From Rudanella paleaurantiibacter (GTDB lineage: Bacteria; Bacteroidota; Bacteroidia; Cytophagales; Spirosomataceae): DNA of 64,000 nt. The number at the start of each line of letters is the position of its first letter. Position 1 is the first letter of the stretch. Location of the stretch: assembly GCF_009184635.1 (NCBI RefSeq), contig NZ_WELI01000017.1, positions 1 to 64,000 of the forward strand, in the 5' to 3' direction. The notes under the pieces are model-generated. The model searched no databases. It had not been told where the DNA came from and saw only the letters and a program-made list of their open reading frames with translations. A program made the position numbers and the translations under genes. This document shows positions 50,902 to 59,789 of this stretch, in pieces.

Positions 50902-51133
50902 CGTGTCTGTATGTCAGATAGTATGCGTGCATAACATTTTTTTGAATGGGCAAATATAAGCCATTTGACCCTTCTAGCAACACCTACAGGCCATAATTGT
51001 TGTACTATCAATAGATATTTAAGTACAATACCCGCCTGAGTCGAGCAGTGGTTTGCTCCGTTTCTACCTACCCAATAACCAACTGACTATCAGTTCGTAG
51101 ACAAGGCCGACGGCTGGAGTCCGGCTTAATGAT
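50902..51133. other. Gene-free stretch upstream of the DEAD-box helicase gene
   Basis: No ORF is supported. An imperfect palindrome (ATTGTTGTACT / AGTACAAT) lies near 50993-51027. Because the -7 box lies directly before the ATG, this region would be upstream of the transcript rather than a leader. Confidence 0.4.
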
Positions 51134-51141
51134 TACCTTTG
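51134..51141 (+). promoter_or_regulatory. -7 box directly before the DEAD-box helicase start (leaderless)
   Basis: TACCTTTG, the four bases TTTT and then the ATG at 51146. The spacing is identical to the udk and GT2 genes. Confidence 0.65.
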
Positions 51142-51145
51142 TTTT

Positions 51146-52555
51146 ATGGAAATTACTTCGTTTGACGATTTCGCTCTGAATCGCCAGCTACTCAACGCCA
51201 TTGCCGATGCCGGCTACACCACCCCCACCCCGATTCAGCAGAAAACCATTCCGCTCATTCTGGGTAATCATGATGTACTGGGCATTGCACAGACCGGCAC
51301 CGGCAAAACGGCGGCCTACGTGCTGCCGTTGCTGATGAAGGTGAAATACGCACAGGGCAAAAATCCGCGGGCGCTGATTCTGGCCCCTACGCGTGAGCTG
51401 GTCATGCAAATCGACGAAGCCATTGCCCAACTGGCCAAGTACACCGACCTGCGGCACGTAGCCCTGTACGGTGGCCTGGGCCCCAAAACTCAGATTGCCG
51501 CCCTCGACGCGGGCATCGACATTATTGTGGCAACACCGGGCCGTTTCATGGACCTCTACCTCACTGAGTCGATTGTGACGAAGGAGCTTAAGACCATGAT
51601 TCTCGACGAGGCCGACAAGATGATGGATATGGGTTTCATGCCCCAGATCCGGAAAATTCTGGAGGTTATTCCCCGCAAGCGGCAAAACCTGCTGTTTTCG
51701 GCTACTTTCCCCGAAAAAGTCGAACGCCTATCGGCCGAATTTCTGGAAGCCCCGGTGCGGGTTGAGGTGACTCCACAGGCTACCGCAGCCGAAATGGTAA
51801 CGCAAACACTTTACGAAGTACCCAATTTCCGCACCAAAATCAGCCTGCTCGAAGAACTGGTAGAGCGCGAGGGTTTCGAGCGGGGCATTGTGTTTACCCG
51901 CTCCAAAACGACCGCCGAAAACGTGTATAAGTTTTTGCAGCGTAAAGTTGTCGAAGAAGGGCAGGTACGGGTTATTCACGCCAATAAGGGCCAGAATACC
52001 CGAATCAATTCGATGGAAGCGTTTAAAGAAGGCTCGGTCAAGATTTTGGTGGCAACCGACGTAGCAGCTCGCGGCATCGACGTGGCCGAGGTATCGCACG
52101 TAATCAATTTCGATGTGCCCCTTATTTACGAAGATTATGTGCACCGGATTGGGCGCACCGGTCGGGCCAACCGGTCGGGGCAAGCCATTACGTTTATGAC
52201 CCCACCGGAAGCGTATCATATCCAGAAGATCGAAAAAATTATTCGGATGCCCATCCCGCGCGAGACCCTGCCGACCAACGTCGAGGTAACCGAAACGCCG
52301 TTTGATGAGCAGCAGGCCATGCTCCGCGAAATCGACGAGCAGCGAAAAAAAGAAGACCCTACCTTCAAAGGCGCTTTTCACGAGAAAAAGTCGCTCGGAA
52401 CGGCCAAAGCCCGGGCCGTTAAAAGCGGGGCACAATCGGCCCGAGCCGCCAAATTAGGCGTAAAACCAGGTGGCGGAAAGCCCAAAACGGGTGGACCAAA
52501 GCGGTCGGGCTCTTCAGCACGACCCGGCGGACCCAAACGAAAAGGACGGAGATAA
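51146..52555 (+). CDS. DEAD-box RNA helicase
   Basis: The 469-residue ATP-dependent RNA helicase has the Q motif FDDFALNRQLLNAIADAGY...PTPIQ, Walker A AQTGTGKTAAYVLPLL, LAPTRELVMQI, the DEAD box ILDEADKMMDMGF, SAT in LLFSATFPEKVERL, and the C-terminal VATDVAARGIDVAEV and HRIGRTGRANRSGQ. A ~75-residue basic K/R/G/P-rich tail probably binds RNA. It resembles RhlE/CsdA types active in ribosome assembly or cold adaptation. The exact paralogue cannot be told. The start is supported by the adjacent -7 box. Confidence 0.95.
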   Translation: MEITSFDDFALNRQLLNAIADAGYTTPTPIQQKTIPLILGNHDVLGIAQTGTGKTAAYVLPLLMKVKYAQGKNPRALILAPTRELVMQIDEAIAQLAKYTDLRHVALYGGLGPKTQIAALDAGIDIIVATPGRFMDLYLTESIVTKELKTMILDEADKMMDMGFMPQIRKILEVIPRKRQNLLFSATFPEKVERLSAEFLEAPVRVEVTPQATAAEMVTQTLYEVPNFRTKISLLEELVEREGFERGIVFTRSKTTAENVYKFLQRKVVEEGQVRVIHANKGQNTRINSMEAFKEGSVKILVATDVAARGIDVAEVSHVINFDVPLIYEDYVHRIGRTGRANRSGQAITFMTPPEAYHIQKIEKIIRMPIPRETLPTNVEVTETPFDEQQAMLREIDEQRKKEDPTFKGAFHEKKSLGTAKARAVKSGAQSARAAKLGVKPGGGKPKTGGPKRSGSSARPGGPKRKGRR

Positions 52556-52619
52556 TCTGCCGGGAAAACACTATATTTCCCTTCCTTTTCGTTCTACGAA
52601 AGCATGTCTGTTATAGAGT

Positions 52620-53408
52620 ATGACAATGAGCATTCGGATTCCCCATAATTCGTTCCTGCTGATCGTTGCGTTCCTGCCGCTCTGGACGATGGCCCAACCG
52701 GGTCAGTTCATCAGTTCGGCCCGGAGTGTAAGCTCAACGAGCCGGGATAAAGCGGCATTGCCTGGCGATGCGAGCGGAGTTGGGACCGAGTCGGCTCAGG
52801 CGGCTCGGGTGATGCCGTTATTTGGTGAACGGGCTAAATCGGGCGAGCAGATTGAGTTTGAAATTAATTTTCTGAACGACTGCGACCAGAATTTTAGCAA
52901 CCGGGGCGAAGCCAGTCAGTTTTTTGCCGCCCGCGGCTGGGACTACCTCGGCGAAAGTCAGCTCGATACCGCAGCCTACCGGTTCAATCTGGCCTGGCTG
53001 CTCAACGAGAAAAATGTGGATGCGTACTGGGGGCTGGGGGTTGTTTGCTACCAACAAAACAAACTCGATCAGGCCATTCGAATGCTCGGCAAAGGCTTAG
53101 CCATTGCCGATACCAACGCCGTACTGATGACCGACCTGGCCACGGTCGAGCTGATGCAGTTTCAGCAAAAGAAAGACCCGACGCACCTCGCCGATGCCGA
53201 AACTCATTTGGCCAAAGCCCTCACGATCTTACCCGACAACGCTACGGCACACATAAAAATGGCCTTGTTGCAGTACACCAAGGCCGATTACGGCCGGGCG
53301 TGGGAACATATTCATCAGGCCCGGCAAATTGATTTTTCGAGCATCGACCTCACCCTCCTGAACGAGTTGATTGCCAAACAGCCCGATCCAAAAGGCGTAT
53401 TTAAGTGA
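52620..53408 (+). CDS. Exported TPR-repeat protein (262 aa)
   Basis: A signal peptide (IPHNSFLLIVAFLPLWTMAQ) is followed by a ~70-residue Ser/Ala-rich linker. Three or four tetratricopeptide repeats then span ~90-255 (FAARGWDYLGESQLDTAAYR, AYWGLGVVCYQQNKLDQAIR, DAETHLAKALTILPDNATAH, MALLQYTKADYGRAWEHIHQ). TPRs are protein-interaction scaffolds, and the partner is unknown. ATG codons at 52620 and 52626 are both possible and do not change the signal peptide. It lies 64 nt after the DEAD-box gene. Confidence 0.85.
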   Translation: MTMSIRIPHNSFLLIVAFLPLWTMAQPGQFISSARSVSSTSRDKAALPGDASGVGTESAQAARVMPLFGERAKSGEQIEFEINFLNDCDQNFSNRGEASQFFAARGWDYLGESQLDTAAYRFNLAWLLNEKNVDAYWGLGVVCYQQNKLDQAIRMLGKGLAIADTNAVLMTDLATVELMQFQQKKDPTHLADAETHLAKALTILPDNATAHIKMALLQYTKADYGRAWEHIHQARQIDFSSIDLTLLNELIAKQPDPKGVFK

Positions 53409-53514
53409 TGTAAAAATCCCCAATGAATAATCGGCTTATCTACTGATTATCAGCTTTGCCGGCATACATTTCACACGGTTCAGTATTCGTTTAGTTCTGC
53501 TCCCCAACTCAGCC

Positions 53515-53817
53515 CTATACATCTTCGAGCAGCGTCCGGAAGGTAGCGTATTTGTTCGCAAATAGCTCATCGGCTTTCCGCTGGTGAGCATCAGCAAACG
53601 TGTGATGATACGCCAGAAAAGTCTCCATTGCCGTAAAATACACCTGCACTGAATACGTGGCCGCCCCATTGTCGAGCTCGGTCAAGAGCTTCAGAATCCT
53701 CACATTATCGGTCAGGGTAGTAGCCTCAATCATAGGCAGGTACTCGGCCTTAGCCCAACGGAGCCAGTCGCGTTCGATGGTAGGGTCGAGGCTGTAGGTA
53801 ATATTGAAAAGAATCAT
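53515..53817 (-). CDS. DUF4286 family protein (100 aa)
   Basis: The small soluble protein (MILFNITYSLDPTIERDWLR, KAEYLPMIEATTLTDNVRIL, TYSVQVYFTAMETFLAYHHT, FANKYATFRTLLEDV) has the ferredoxin-like alpha-beta pattern of the Bacteroidota DUF4286 family. Its role is unknown. It is divergent from the membrane-protein gene at 53905. Confidence 0.88.
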   Translation of the reverse strand: MILFNITYSLDPTIERDWLRWAKAEYLPMIEATTLTDNVRILKLLTELDNGAATYSVQVYFTAMETFLAYHHTFADAHQRKADELFANKYATFRTLLEDV

Positions 53818-53904
53818 GCGGGATGCGACTAAGTTGCGGACAAGTTGCCGTTTTGGTTGTTTATTTGCCGGGGAGATTCTCCCTTGTTGTAATCTGAAAA
53901 ACGT

Positions 53905-54339
53905 ATGTACTCTGGATTAGTTCATGCCCACTCGGGCCTACGCTGGGTCGCCCTGATCCTGCTGGTGGCTGCTGTAGCCACCGCTTTTGGCCGCTGGCAA
54001 AGCCGCAACGCCTTCACCGAATCGAACCGGAAACTGTACCTGTTCACCTTGATTGCCGTTCATACGCAGCTGCTGATCGGCCTGGTTCTGTATTTTATCA
54101 GCCCCAAAGTTGACTTCGGCATGATGAGCGACAAGCTCTACCGCTTCTACACCGTAGAGCACCTGGTAGGTATGCTCATTGCTATTGCGCTGGTTACGGT
54201 GGGCTACTCTCGCTCAAAGCGCCTGACCGATGCGGCCGATAAACACAAAGCGGTGGCCATTTTTATGGGTATTGGTCTGCTGATTATTCTGGCCTCTATT
54301 CCCTGGCCGTTCCGAATTCCGGGCGCAGGCTGGTTTTAA
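53905..54339 (+). CDS. Small four-helix membrane protein (cytochrome b-like), 144 aa
   Basis: The protein has four hydrophobic helices with histidines at membrane-edge positions: VHAHSGLRWVALILLV, LIAVHTQLLIGLVLYFI, YTVEHLVGMLIAIALV and the loop KHKAV. Homologues are sometimes annotated 'cytochrome B', which the paired histidines make plausible but do not prove. It ends in a short RIPGAGWF tail. A long AATGAAC-word hairpin begins 4 nt after its stop codon. Confidence 0.75.
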   Translation: MYSGLVHAHSGLRWVALILLVAAVATAFGRWQSRNAFTESNRKLYLFTLIAVHTQLLIGLVLYFISPKVDFGMMSDKLYRFYTVEHLVGMLIAIALVTVGYSRSKRLTDAADKHKAVAIFMGIGLLIILASIPWPFRIPGAGWF

Positions 54340-54342
54340 GCA

Positions 54343-54471
54343 ATGAACAACCAACAGTGAACAACGAACAGTGAGCAACGAGCAATGAACAATTGACAGG
54401 GAGACATTTGACTCCTATTCGTTGTTGGTTGCTCACTGTTGGTTGTTCGTTGTTCACTGTTGGTTGTAAAC
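54343..54471. repeat. AATGAAC-word long inverted repeat
   Basis: Each arm of ~55 nt is a run of degenerate words (GAACAACCAACAGTGAACAA, GTGAGCAACGAGCAATG). The right arm (54418-54471) is the near-complete reverse complement, and a ~20-nt spacer separates them. It fills the gap between two genes and ends 2 nt before the ATG of the glycosyltransferase at 54474. Confidence 0.9.
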
Positions 54472-54473
54472 GT

Positions 54474-55217
54474 ATGGTTTCGATTATTATCCCTACCCTC
54501 AACGAAGAGCAGGCCTTGCCCCGCACACTGCGAATGCTACGGGGATTATGGCCGGCACCGGTGGAAATAATTGTGGCCGACGGGGGCAGCACCGACCAAA
54601 CGGTGGCCATCGTGCAAAGCTGGCAAACCGAATTACCTCTTCTCCGACTGATTGAGTGCGCGCAACAAGGCCGCGCTTACCAGATGAATCAGGGAGCCCA
54701 GGCCGCACAGGGCTCCATCCTGTGTTTTCTGCACGCCGATACCCTTCTACCCGACGATGCGCTCGCTGTGATAGAGCGCACCTTACACAACTCAAGCGTG
54801 GCAGCCGGTGGGTTTATCTCGCTTATGCGGGGCGATACGCAAACCCGCTGGCTCACGTCCTTTCATAACTACATCAAGAGTTACTACGCTCCACTGCTAT
54901 TCCGTCCATACCTTTTCGTTGCCAAAGGGGCCCGGTTGCTGTTCGGCGATCAGGTGATTTTTTGTCGGCGCGAGCAGTTTATGCGCTGTGGTGGCTACCG
55001 CGACGACCTGCCTATTATGGAAGAAGCCGACTTACTGCTTAGACTGGTGCAGTTTGGGCGCATCCGGCAGGTAAACCGGGTGGTCGAGTCGTCGGACAGG
55101 CGGGTAGCTAAGTGGGGATTCTGGCGGGCCAACGCTATTTTTCTGACGATTGGCTTTTTGTGGGGCGTTGGCTTTTCGCCTGAACGGCTCAAACGACTTT
55201 ACGAGGATATTAGATAA
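54474..55217 (+). CDS. GT2 glycosyltransferase of the TIGR04283 type
   Basis: The 247-residue enzyme has a GT-A fold: MVSIIIPTLNEEQALPRTLR, EIIVADGGSTDQTVAIV, the DxD region ILCFLHADTLLPDDAL, GARLLFGDQVIFCRREQFMR and LPIMEEADLLLRLVQFG. This order fits the TIGR04283 family, whose members are often found in arsenosugar-type gene clusters. No arsenic gene or TIGR04282 partner is nearby, so that role is not supported here. A longer in-frame ORF starts at 54393 but consists of repeat sequence, so the ATG at 54474 is chosen. Confidence 0.88.
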   Translation: MVSIIIPTLNEEQALPRTLRMLRGLWPAPVEIIVADGGSTDQTVAIVQSWQTELPLLRLIECAQQGRAYQMNQGAQAAQGSILCFLHADTLLPDDALAVIERTLHNSSVAAGGFISLMRGDTQTRWLTSFHNYIKSYYAPLLFRPYLFVAKGARLLFGDQVIFCRREQFMRCGGYRDDLPIMEEADLLLRLVQFGRIRQVNRVVESSDRRVAKWGFWRANAIFLTIGFLWGVGFSPERLKRLYEDIR

Positions 55218-55279
55218 GGGAAAAAAAGAAAAAAGGAGAAGGGAAGAACTCCTTTCTCCTTTTCCCTGCCCCTTTCCTT
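55216..55279. repeat. GGAGAA-word hairpin between convergent genes
   Basis: Purine words (GGGAAAAAAAG, AAAAGGAGAAGGGAAGAA) are followed by pyrimidine words (CTCCTTTCTCCTTTTCCC, then CCCCTTTCCTTC) that are their inverted form. The two adjacent genes converge on it, so it may end both transcripts. It shares its words with the in-frame insertion in valS at 3862-3957. Confidence 0.85.
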
Positions 55280-56647
55280 CTATCTCAAATTTGGTACGGG
55301 CAACACAGGCAGGCTTTCGTTACCGTCTTCGCTAACGGCCTGCACTGCGAAGTAGTAATTATCTTTTGAGTAAGGCAGCGTCATGCCGAGTTTGTTGGTG
55401 AAGAATTTCTTCTGCCAGAACGGCCAATGGGTTTCGCGCATGAGCACATAGTAGCCGCGCACCTTACCGGTAGCCGGGGCTTTCCAGTACAGGGCCGTTG
55501 AGTTGGTCAGGTTTCGTACTTCGATGGTCACGTTTTGCGGCACGGCAGGCGCTTTGGCTAAATTGGCCAACGTAGCTAAGTTCACAGCCGTGTTTTTGCG
55601 GAGGTACTCAAAGTCCATGAACTTGGCGTAGTCGCCAAACTCTGTTTTGTTTTCGGTACGAAGGTCCTGATGCTGATGATCGTAGTTTTCGTTCATTTCG
55701 GTCAGGCGCACGGCCGCAAAGCCACGTTGCACAAACGGCGTATGGTCACCCCCACGCAGGTAGCGGTCATTACGGTAAATCATGACTACTTCCAGATTCT
55801 CGACATACCGCTCCCCCACCTCTTTCAGGTAGCGGGCCAACGTGCGGGCTTTCCCGTCGTTCTCGTTACCAAAGTTCCGAATCTGAGCAATGCGGCCGGT
55901 GGTGTCGCGCAGCATGTTGGCGGGTAAGCCCTCGCTGAACACGCGCAGCCGGGTGTTATCGATGATGTTGGTCTCGTTGGAGTGGTTGCTGCCCATGATG
56001 TCGTTGTTGAGCACCGCTTCGAGGTTCCACTTTTCTTTCACAGCCCGGTTAGAAAGGTGTTCGGCCCCCAAAAGCCCCTGTTCTTCGCCCGTCAGGGTGG
56101 CAAAGACTATAGTGGCCGGGAAGTTCGACTTGCTCAGCACCCGGCAGAGTTCGATTACGGCCGCCGTACCCGAGCCATCGTCGTTCGCACCGGGCGCGGT
56201 GGCGTCGCGGTTCATCACGTTGGTCACACGGCTATCCATATGTCCCTGCACCAGAAACACCCGCGTATCGGTGGGGTCAGTGCCTTTCAGAATGGCCATA
56301 ACGTTGGCCATTTCTACCGGCTTATCAATCCGGCGGCCGTCGGGCTGAAGCGTCCAGGTATCGAGGGAGGCCGTCATGCGCCCACCCGATTGCTGAGCGT
56401 ACTGCCGAAACTTACCCAGAATCCACTGCCGGGCCGCGCCAATACCCCGCTTGGGGTCGGTGGTGGAGCTGAGTGTGTGGCGAGTCCCGAAACTTACCAG
56501 CCCATCAATATGGGCCCGCAGGCTGTCGGCCGACACCTCGCTCAACAGTTGAACGATCTGCGGGTCGCGGTTAACGATTTCCTGAGCCGAGGCCGGGACT
56601 GCGAGGGCCCCCAAACCAAGCGTAAGCGATAGAAGTGTTTTTTTCAT
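55280..56647 (-). CDS. Exported M28-family metallopeptidase with C-terminal fibronectin III-like domain
   Basis: The 455-residue protein has a signal peptide (MKKTLLSLTLGLGALAVPAS, then AQE). The di-zinc aminopeptidase core shows its metal ligands in VQGHMDSRV, PGANDDGSGTAAVIEL, LTGEEQGLLG, LNNDIMGSNHS and RGGDHTPFVQRG. The last ~90 residues (VPQNVTIEVRNLTNSTALYW, then KVRGYYVLMRETHW) look like a fibronectin III-like beta-sandwich. It acts outside the cytoplasm in peptide degradation. It converges on the glycosyltransferase and shares the GGAGAA hairpin as terminator. Confidence 0.93.
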   Translation of the reverse strand: MKKTLLSLTLGLGALAVPASAQEIVNRDPQIVQLLSEVSADSLRAHIDGLVSFGTRHTLSSTTDPKRGIGAARQWILGKFRQYAQQSGGRMTASLDTWTLQPDGRRIDKPVEMANVMAILKGTDPTDTRVFLVQGHMDSRVTNVMNRDATAPGANDDGSGTAAVIELCRVLSKSNFPATIVFATLTGEEQGLLGAEHLSNRAVKEKWNLEAVLNNDIMGSNHSNETNIIDNTRLRVFSEGLPANMLRDTTGRIAQIRNFGNENDGKARTLARYLKEVGERYVENLEVVMIYRNDRYLRGGDHTPFVQRGFAAVRLTEMNENYDHQHQDLRTENKTEFGDYAKFMDFEYLRKNTAVNLATLANLAKAPAVPQNVTIEVRNLTNSTALYWKAPATGKVRGYYVLMRETHWPFWQKKFFTNKLGMTLPYSKDNYYFAVQAVSEDGNESLPVLPVPNLR

Positions 56648-56682
56648 AGGTCAGACGATGAACGGCGAAAATACCAAAAAGA

Positions 56683-57555
56683 CTAATGACTTATCATTGA
56701 CCGCTTCAGAATACTTCCGATGAAGCTGCCCACAAACGTAAGCCCTACCGAACCGAACAAGTTAAAGGCTTCCAGTTCTTTCTGACCACTTTGCGCGGGC
56801 TGATCCGTAAACCCATAATAACCGATCAACAGAGCGCTAGCCTGCAACAGCGCCAGCAACCACCCCCGGCGGGGTTCGGCGAAACCAATGGCGGCTGCCG
56901 AGATCGAAGCCATCAGATACGGCCAGTGAATCACGGGCGATTGCTTCACCACATACAGTAAGACTACGCTGTGCAAAAGGACAAAGAGGGCGTTAATGGC
57001 CAGCCGCCGATCCAGAAAAGCCGACGGCTGCGGCTCCTGACCCGGCACATTCCCCACTGATTGGGCATGTTCGAGGGTTGTAGCCCGTTCCGCGTCGAGT
57101 TGGGCCTCTTCCGCCTGCCCCAGCTGCTGCCGGGCCAAACCACGCCAGTAATAAGCCATGGGGTCTTGCCCCTTGGCATAAAAAACTGCCTGATCAAACG
57201 CCGAAAAGGCCGCATCGAATGCACGGCGGTCGTACAAAATCCGGCCAGTCTCCAGGTGAATATCAGCCACCGAGTTATCGTAACTGGCCCCGGTCTGCAA
57301 ATCGGCAAGGGCCGCATCGCTATCGCCCAACTCGCGCAGGCAACGTGCCCGGTACAGGTAGGCAACACTCAGCCGAGGTTGCTCCTCAATCCGTTGGCTG
57401 AAATACTGCATCGCCCGGTCCAACTGATTCGTATTATACAGGTCGATACCCGGCTGAAGCAAACTGCGCTCTTTGTCCGCCGAAGTCCTCAGGTCAGCGT
57501 AATAACGCAGATAAATGATGTAGCTGATGATCGCAAACGTAATCAGAAGTTCCAT
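56683..57555 (-). CDS. Membrane protein with TPR repeats (290 aa)
   Basis: An N-terminal membrane helix (LLITFAIISYIIYLRYYADL) is followed by three or four TPRs (LYNTNQLDRAMQYFSQRIEE, AYLYRARCLRELGDSDAALA, ADIHLETGRILYDRRAFDAA, YYWRGLARQQLGQAEEAQLD). About four membrane helices come next (INALFVLLHSVVLLYVV, LMASISAAAIGFA, LLALLQASALLIGYYG, GSVGLTFVGSFIGSIL). The function is unknown. It stands 35 nt upstream of the M28 peptidase start codon on the same strand, so the two may be co-transcribed. Confidence 0.82.
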   Translation of the reverse strand: MELLITFAIISYIIYLRYYADLRTSADKERSLLQPGIDLYNTNQLDRAMQYFSQRIEEQPRLSVAYLYRARCLRELGDSDAALADLQTGASYDNSVADIHLETGRILYDRRAFDAAFSAFDQAVFYAKGQDPMAYYWRGLARQQLGQAEEAQLDAERATTLEHAQSVGNVPGQEPQPSAFLDRRLAINALFVLLHSVVLLYVVKQSPVIHWPYLMASISAAAIGFAEPRRGWLLALLQASALLIGYYGFTDQPAQSGQKELEAFNLFGSVGLTFVGSFIGSILKRSMISH

Positions 57556-57621
57556 GGGTGCAAGTTAACCCCTGGCAAGGCTACGCGTATAGCCCCAGCC
57601 TAAACAAAACCGCACCCGGAA

Positions 57622-59130
57622 CTACAGGGGCAGAATAATCTGGAAGGTAGAGCCCTCCCCTGGTATGCTATAAGCCACTATCAGGCCCTGATGATTTTCA
57701 ACGACACGCTTACAAATAGCCAGACCTACGCCCGTACCCGTGTACTGATTACGCCCGTGCAGCCGCTGAAACATTTGAAAAATACGTTCGGCATACCGCT
57801 CCTCGAAGCCAATCCCATTGTCGGCCACACTGATTTCGGCGTAGTTTTTCTGGGGAGGCAAGCCCTCGGGGACATCGGCACCCGACAAGGTACGGCAGCG
57901 AACCCGGATGATGGGCAACCGATCGGGGTGTCGATAGGTTACGGCGTTAATCAGGAGGTTCTGAAACAATTGCCGCAGCTGACTGGCATCGCCAGGTACG
58001 GTGGGCAACTCTTCGCAATCAGTAGTGGCCTGCCCTTCCTGCAGAAGCGGACTCAGGTCGTCGATAATCTCGTCGATCAACCGACCGAGCGATACCGGCT
58101 TCGAGGGTTCCAAATGGGTGGTCAGGCGCGAGTAAGCCAGCAAATCCCGGATCAGGGTAGTCATTCGGCCCGAAGCCGCCTGCATCCGCCGAACCAGGTC
58201 CATTCCGTTTTCGCCCAGCTGATCGGCAAACTGAGCCGACAGCAGGTTACCAAACGAATGAATCTTGCGCAGAGGCTCCTGCAAATCGTGCGACGCGATA
58301 TAGGCAAACTGTTGCAGGTTTTCGTTCGATTGCTGAAGCGCCCGGTTCATATTCATCAATACAGCCTGCTGATGGCGCTCTTCGGTCACATCGGCCGCGT
58401 TCAGGATTAACCCCTGATCAAACTTTTTCACCGCCAGACTCAGCCAGCGGTCCGAATCGGGGTATCGGTACTGAAACCGTTGCGTTTGTCCGGTTTGGCA
58501 GGTCTGCTGGCAATATTCGAGCAGTTTTACGGACTCTTTCTGGGGGAGCAACTGGGTTGCCAGGGCGCCCTCCCGCAGTTCGGTCCCGAAGAGCCAGGCA
58601 TCCTGCGCGGCCGGGTTAAACAGCACCAGTTGCAGATCGGTCAGCAAACCTGGCGACCCGTAAATAGGCTTACAAATAACTACCGGATTAGTCGTACTTG
58701 CCAGCACATTCTCAAACAGGCTTGCCTGCTGCTGATGGTCGAAAATGGCTTGTTTGAGGGCGGTCACGTTGGCAAACGTGATAATCAGGCGCGAGTCGGT
58801 CAGGCGGGCGATGTGAGTATTGAACCACTCGTTGGTCTGCTCACCGTAATGTTCTCCCCGGTAGGGCTCCCCCGAGTCCAATACGGCCTTGGCGATCGTT
58901 TGCAAAGGGCTAAAATCGGCGGGGGTCAGCAGCTCGCTCAGCATCATCCCCACCTGAGCATTTTTCAGGAGTAAAGCCTGATCACGGGCGGTCTGATTGA
59001 CAAAAAGGCACCGAAAATCGATCACCACCTGCCCGGCATCGTACACCGATTCGACCACGATGATACCATTTAGTGTGGCATTCAGGGCGTTTTCAAGTAG
59101 ATTGGACCCTAAATCAGAGGCAAAAATCAT
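57622..59130 (-). CDS. PAS-domain sensor histidine kinase (soluble, orphan)
   Basis: The 502-residue protein has two PAS-like domains (about 8-125 and 130-250). A HisKA domain with the phospho-acceptor His follows in FAYIASHDLQEPLRKIHSFG, then a HATPase domain with the N box LFQNLLINAVTYRHP, the G1 box ISVADNGIGFEERYAERIF, the F box and the G2 box GTGVGLAICKRVVENH. There is no membrane segment or receiver domain and no response regulator gene nearby. It is an orphan cytoplasmic kinase, similar to bacteriophytochrome-type HisKA kinases but without a chromophore domain. The signal is unknown. Confidence 0.93.
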   Translation of the reverse strand: MIFASDLGSNLLENALNATLNGIIVVESVYDAGQVVIDFRCLFVNQTARDQALLLKNAQVGMMLSELLTPADFSPLQTIAKAVLDSGEPYRGEHYGEQTNEWFNTHIARLTDSRLIITFANVTALKQAIFDHQQQASLFENVLASTTNPVVICKPIYGSPGLLTDLQLVLFNPAAQDAWLFGTELREGALATQLLPQKESVKLLEYCQQTCQTGQTQRFQYRYPDSDRWLSLAVKKFDQGLILNAADVTEERHQQAVLMNMNRALQQSNENLQQFAYIASHDLQEPLRKIHSFGNLLSAQFADQLGENGMDLVRRMQAASGRMTTLIRDLLAYSRLTTHLEPSKPVSLGRLIDEIIDDLSPLLQEGQATTDCEELPTVPGDASQLRQLFQNLLINAVTYRHPDRLPIIRVRCRTLSGADVPEGLPPQKNYAEISVADNGIGFEERYAERIFQMFQRLHGRNQYTGTGVGLAICKRVVENHQGLIVAYSIPGEGSTFQIILPL

Positions 59131-59222
59131 GTGTATTAGGAGCTAACAGACATAAAAGTACGTCCGCAAACACCCAAAAACTATACCTAAGTAGTAGATT
59201 TAACAGCCTTTTAAGTAGCTAA

Positions 59223-59759
59223 TCAGTTGTCCAGGCCTACTAATGGAACAGTAAGCCCCAGCCCTACGGCCGCTCCCCCGTGCGGGGTAGGTTGCGCGCT
59301 TAGGCCAACACGCCCGTCGCGCAACACGGCGTTGTACCGGCGTACGGCGCTATCGACCTGATGATTACTAATGAGCGAAAACCCGATCGACGCTACCAGC
59401 GACCCCACGTAGATGGTACGGCTCGTTTGGCGGTCGGGCGTTCGGTTAAACAACACATAGGCTACCGAGGCCAGCCCAGTAAGCCGCCCTACGGTAGTCC
59501 AGGTCCGAAACCGCCGGAAATGCCGGATAGCTACCGGGTCATTCAATTCATAAATCGGTATCTCGACCGAAAAGGGCGATCCCAGTTTGCGGCCCTTGTA
59601 CAGATACGTGCTACCCAGAATGGTAGACCCAGGTGCCCGCTCGATGGGCCGAAGCCCAACCGATGGCAAAGGAGCACCCGGCCCCTGCGCCCGCACGGCA
59701 GCCGGGGCCAGCAACCACCAGAACAGAATACTCAGTAAAAGCAGTTTGGCAGACGCCAT
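59223..59759 (-). CDS. Exported or membrane protein of unknown function (178 aa)
   Basis: No family is recognised. The ATG at 59759 starts a signal peptide (MASAKLLLLSILFWWLLAPA, then AVRAQG). The mature part has a hydrophilic segment (YLYKGRKLGSPFSVEIPIYE), a middle region with two hydrophobic stretches (VGRLTGLASVAYVLF and YVGSLVASIGFSLIS) and a C-terminus with alternating hydrophobic residues (GGAAVGLGLTVPLVGL). It may be an outer-membrane or periplasmic protein. It lies 30 nt downstream of ppx on the same strand. Confidence 0.7.
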   Translation of the reverse strand: MASAKLLLLSILFWWLLAPAAVRAQGPGAPLPSVGLRPIERAPGSTILGSTYLYKGRKLGSPFSVEIPIYELNDPVAIRHFRRFRTWTTVGRLTGLASVAYVLFNRTPDRQTSRTIYVGSLVASIGFSLISNHQVDSAVRRYNAVLRDGRVGLSAQPTPHGGAAVGLGLTVPLVGLDN

Positions 59760-59789
59760 AGGAAGGGTGGTGAGTAGGTGCAACAAAAC

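Noticed and set aside
54393-54473. An upstream start for the glycosyltransferase
   Set aside because: The extension is encoded by the AATGAAC-word hairpin. Family similarity starts at the ATG at 54474.
54474-55217. An arsenosugar biosynthesis cluster
   Set aside because: Only the TIGR04283-like glycosyltransferase is present. No arsM, arsS or TIGR04282 gene is nearby.
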